This document shows, piece after piece, positions 5,991 through 7,123 of a DNA stretch of 7,123 nucleotides. The stretch covers positions 1 to 7,123 of the forward strand of contig JAUNKI010000106.1 in the NCBI GenBank assembly GCA_030532815.1, read 5' to 3'. Made by a program: the position numbers and the translations under genes. Under the pieces are notes generated by a model. That model had not been told where the DNA came from, did not search any database, and was given only the letters and a program-made list of their open reading frames with translations. The first letter of the stretch is position 1. Every line of letters begins with the position of its first letter. This DNA comes from Leptotrichiaceae bacterium. GTDB taxonomy: Bacteria; Fusobacteriota; Fusobacteriia; Fusobacteriales; Leptotrichiaceae.

Positions 5991-6165
5991 TAGAATTTTT
6001 AAAATTTTTTTTCTTTTTTTCTTTTCAAAATTTCAAAATCACTTCACTTTTAGTAAAATCAAGGGGTTTCATTTTTCTTTTTTATAAAAATTTATCATCA
6101 TTTTAATTTTTTTTAATTTATAAAACCCTCTATTTTTCTACACTTGAACATACATTCATTTGTTT

Positions 6166-7101
6166 TTAAAACTCATACAACCATTTTTTTGATAATTCAT
6201 GCTCTCCTGCTATCACTTTTTCAAACTCGGACTTTAGAAGTGTAAAGTATTTTCCCGGTTTCACTTCAGCTGAATAATCAGGTGTTCCTATAGGTCTTCC
6301 GTCCAGAGACTCTGCATACACTACTTTCATTGCAGTTCCCGTTACAAGAAGTTCATCAGCATTAAACACCATAGATCTGTCTATTTTCCCTTTATGTATT
6401 TCATAACCGTTATACTCCAGAAGTTCTATCATTGATCTTACCGTAATTCCTTCAAGAGCGTCGGAACCTGTATCAGGAACTATGACTTTATCCCTGTATA
6501 TAAGAATAATATTGGCAACTGAAGCTTCCACCACATTGCCTGCATTGTCAAACATCAGTGCTTCATCATAACCGTTTCTCTGGGCATCACTTGTAGCAAG
6601 AAACGAATTTATATAGGAACCTCCGGCTTTTGCTTTTGTAGGTATTGCAGCATCACTGTATTTTCTGTATGTGGAACTCATAAATTTTATTCCTCCGCTG
6701 TCGGTACTTACATAATCGGCAAGAGGAAGCATATATACCGCCAGTTCAAAATCAAGTCCCTTTTTTTTAGGTGATATTCTCGGCTGACTGCAAAATATAA
6801 AAGGTCTCATATAAAAATCTTCTTTTATATTATTTTTTTTAACTAACTCCGACACTATTCCTTTAAACTTATCCCATGGAATAAAATATTCAAATCCTAA
6901 CATTTTAGAGGCATTCATTAACCTTATGTAGTGATCTTCCAACCTGAAAATATATATTTTCCCATTTCTGTAATATCCCCTTATTCCTCCGAAACAGGTA
7001 GTTCCGTATTGAAGGCTGTGTGTCGCTATACTCACAGTCGCTTTTTCAAATTCGACTATTTCATTATTGAAATATGCATATTTCATAAATTCGTTCTTCA
7101 T
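6166..7101 (-). CDS. ilvE: Branched-chain amino acid aminotransferase (class IV, PLP-dependent)
   Basis: This cytoplasmic enzyme transfers the amino group between glutamate and the 2-oxo acids of leucine, isoleucine and valine, using pyridoxal phosphate. The 311 residues match the usual bacterial BCAT length of about 300-310. The N-terminal block has the family pattern THSLQYGTTCFGGIRGYY (27-44). Lys158 in KAGGSYINS is the PLP-binding lysine, Glu192 (VVEAS) is the conserved acidic residue near the cofactor ring, and GIT (218-220) with TGT (254-256) form the phosphate-binding turns. GGAGG (7111-7107) lies 5 nt before the ATG at 7101; a second ATG at residue 6 is less well placed. The usual glutamate in FEGIR is glycine here (FGGIR, residue 38). 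The promoter is outside the window, no good terminator was found directly after the stop, and no other ilv or leu gene is adjacent. D-amino acid aminotransferase or aminodeoxychorismate lyase is less likely given the length and motifs. Confidence 0.94.
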   Translation of the reverse strand: MKNEFMKYAYFNNEIVEFEKATVSIATHSLQYGTTCFGGIRGYYRNGKIYIFRLEDHYIRLMNASKMLGFEYFIPWDKFKGIVSELVKKNNIKEDFYMRPFIFCSQPRISPKKKGLDFELAVYMLPLADYVSTDSGGIKFMSSTYRKYSDAAIPTKAKAGGSYINSFLATSDAQRNGYDEALMFDNAGNVVEASVANIILIYRDKVIVPDTGSDALEGITVRSMIELLEYNGYEIHKGKIDRSMVFNADELLVTGTAMKVVYAESLDGRPIGTPDYSAEVKPGKYFTLLKSEFEKVIAGEHELSKKWLYEF

Positions 7102-7123
7102 TGTATCCTCCGTAAAACTTTTC

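Noticed and set aside
6064..6128. Possible terminator after the aminotransferase: GGGTTT (6064-6069) facing AAACCC (6123-6128)
   Set aside because: The stem is 6 bp with a loop of over 50 nt made of A/T runs, and no T-run follows on the minus strand. The better terminator is the one at 5907-5884.

Overview
The window is very AT-rich, and every recognisable protein gene lies on the minus strand. Base composition, AAGGAG-type ribosome binding sites and the look of the proteins (lysine/asparagine/isoleucine-rich, AAA- and TTT-rich codons) suggest a Fusobacteriota member, most likely Leptotrichia-like (Leptotrichiaceae). This is an inference: the window holds no rRNA or other taxonomic marker.

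Read in the direction of transcription, from the high to the low coordinate, the layout is as follows. (1) 7101-6166: a complete branched-chain amino acid aminotransferase (ilvE type). (2) 6165-5422: a gene-free stretch that is not empty. It holds a near-consensus minus-strand promoter (5990-5962), then about 72 nt that fold into a hairpin with a C-rich loop, then a strong intrinsic terminator (5907-5884). This looks like a free-standing small RNA gene and is the most interesting signal here. (3) 5358-5026: a 110-residue two-segment membrane protein of the DUF898/YjgN type, with its own near-consensus promoter (5421-5393). (4) 5025-4455: an AT-rich spacer whose only clear content is a promoter (4523-4495). 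(5) 4454-399: a probable three-gene operon made of an HI0933/YhiN-family flavoprotein, a COG2509-family FAD-dependent dehydrogenase and an M24 (Xaa-Pro) aminopeptidase. (6) 398-1: a gene-free end with three clustered inverted repeats, including an imperfect fold-back of about 135 nt. It is locally richer in GC than its surroundings and looks like an extragenic repeat element.

Functionally, the aminotransferase and the Xaa-Pro peptidase are ordinary amino acid and peptide housekeeping enzymes of the cytoplasm. The two flavoproteins belong to separate, widely conserved families of uncertain biochemical role, and sit 47 nt apart in one apparent transcription unit. No mobile element, CRISPR array, tRNA or rRNA was seen. 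Two start codons were moved downstream of the longest open frame (peptidase to 1478, DUF898 protein to 5358) because ribosome binding sites, and in the second case a promoter, fix them there.
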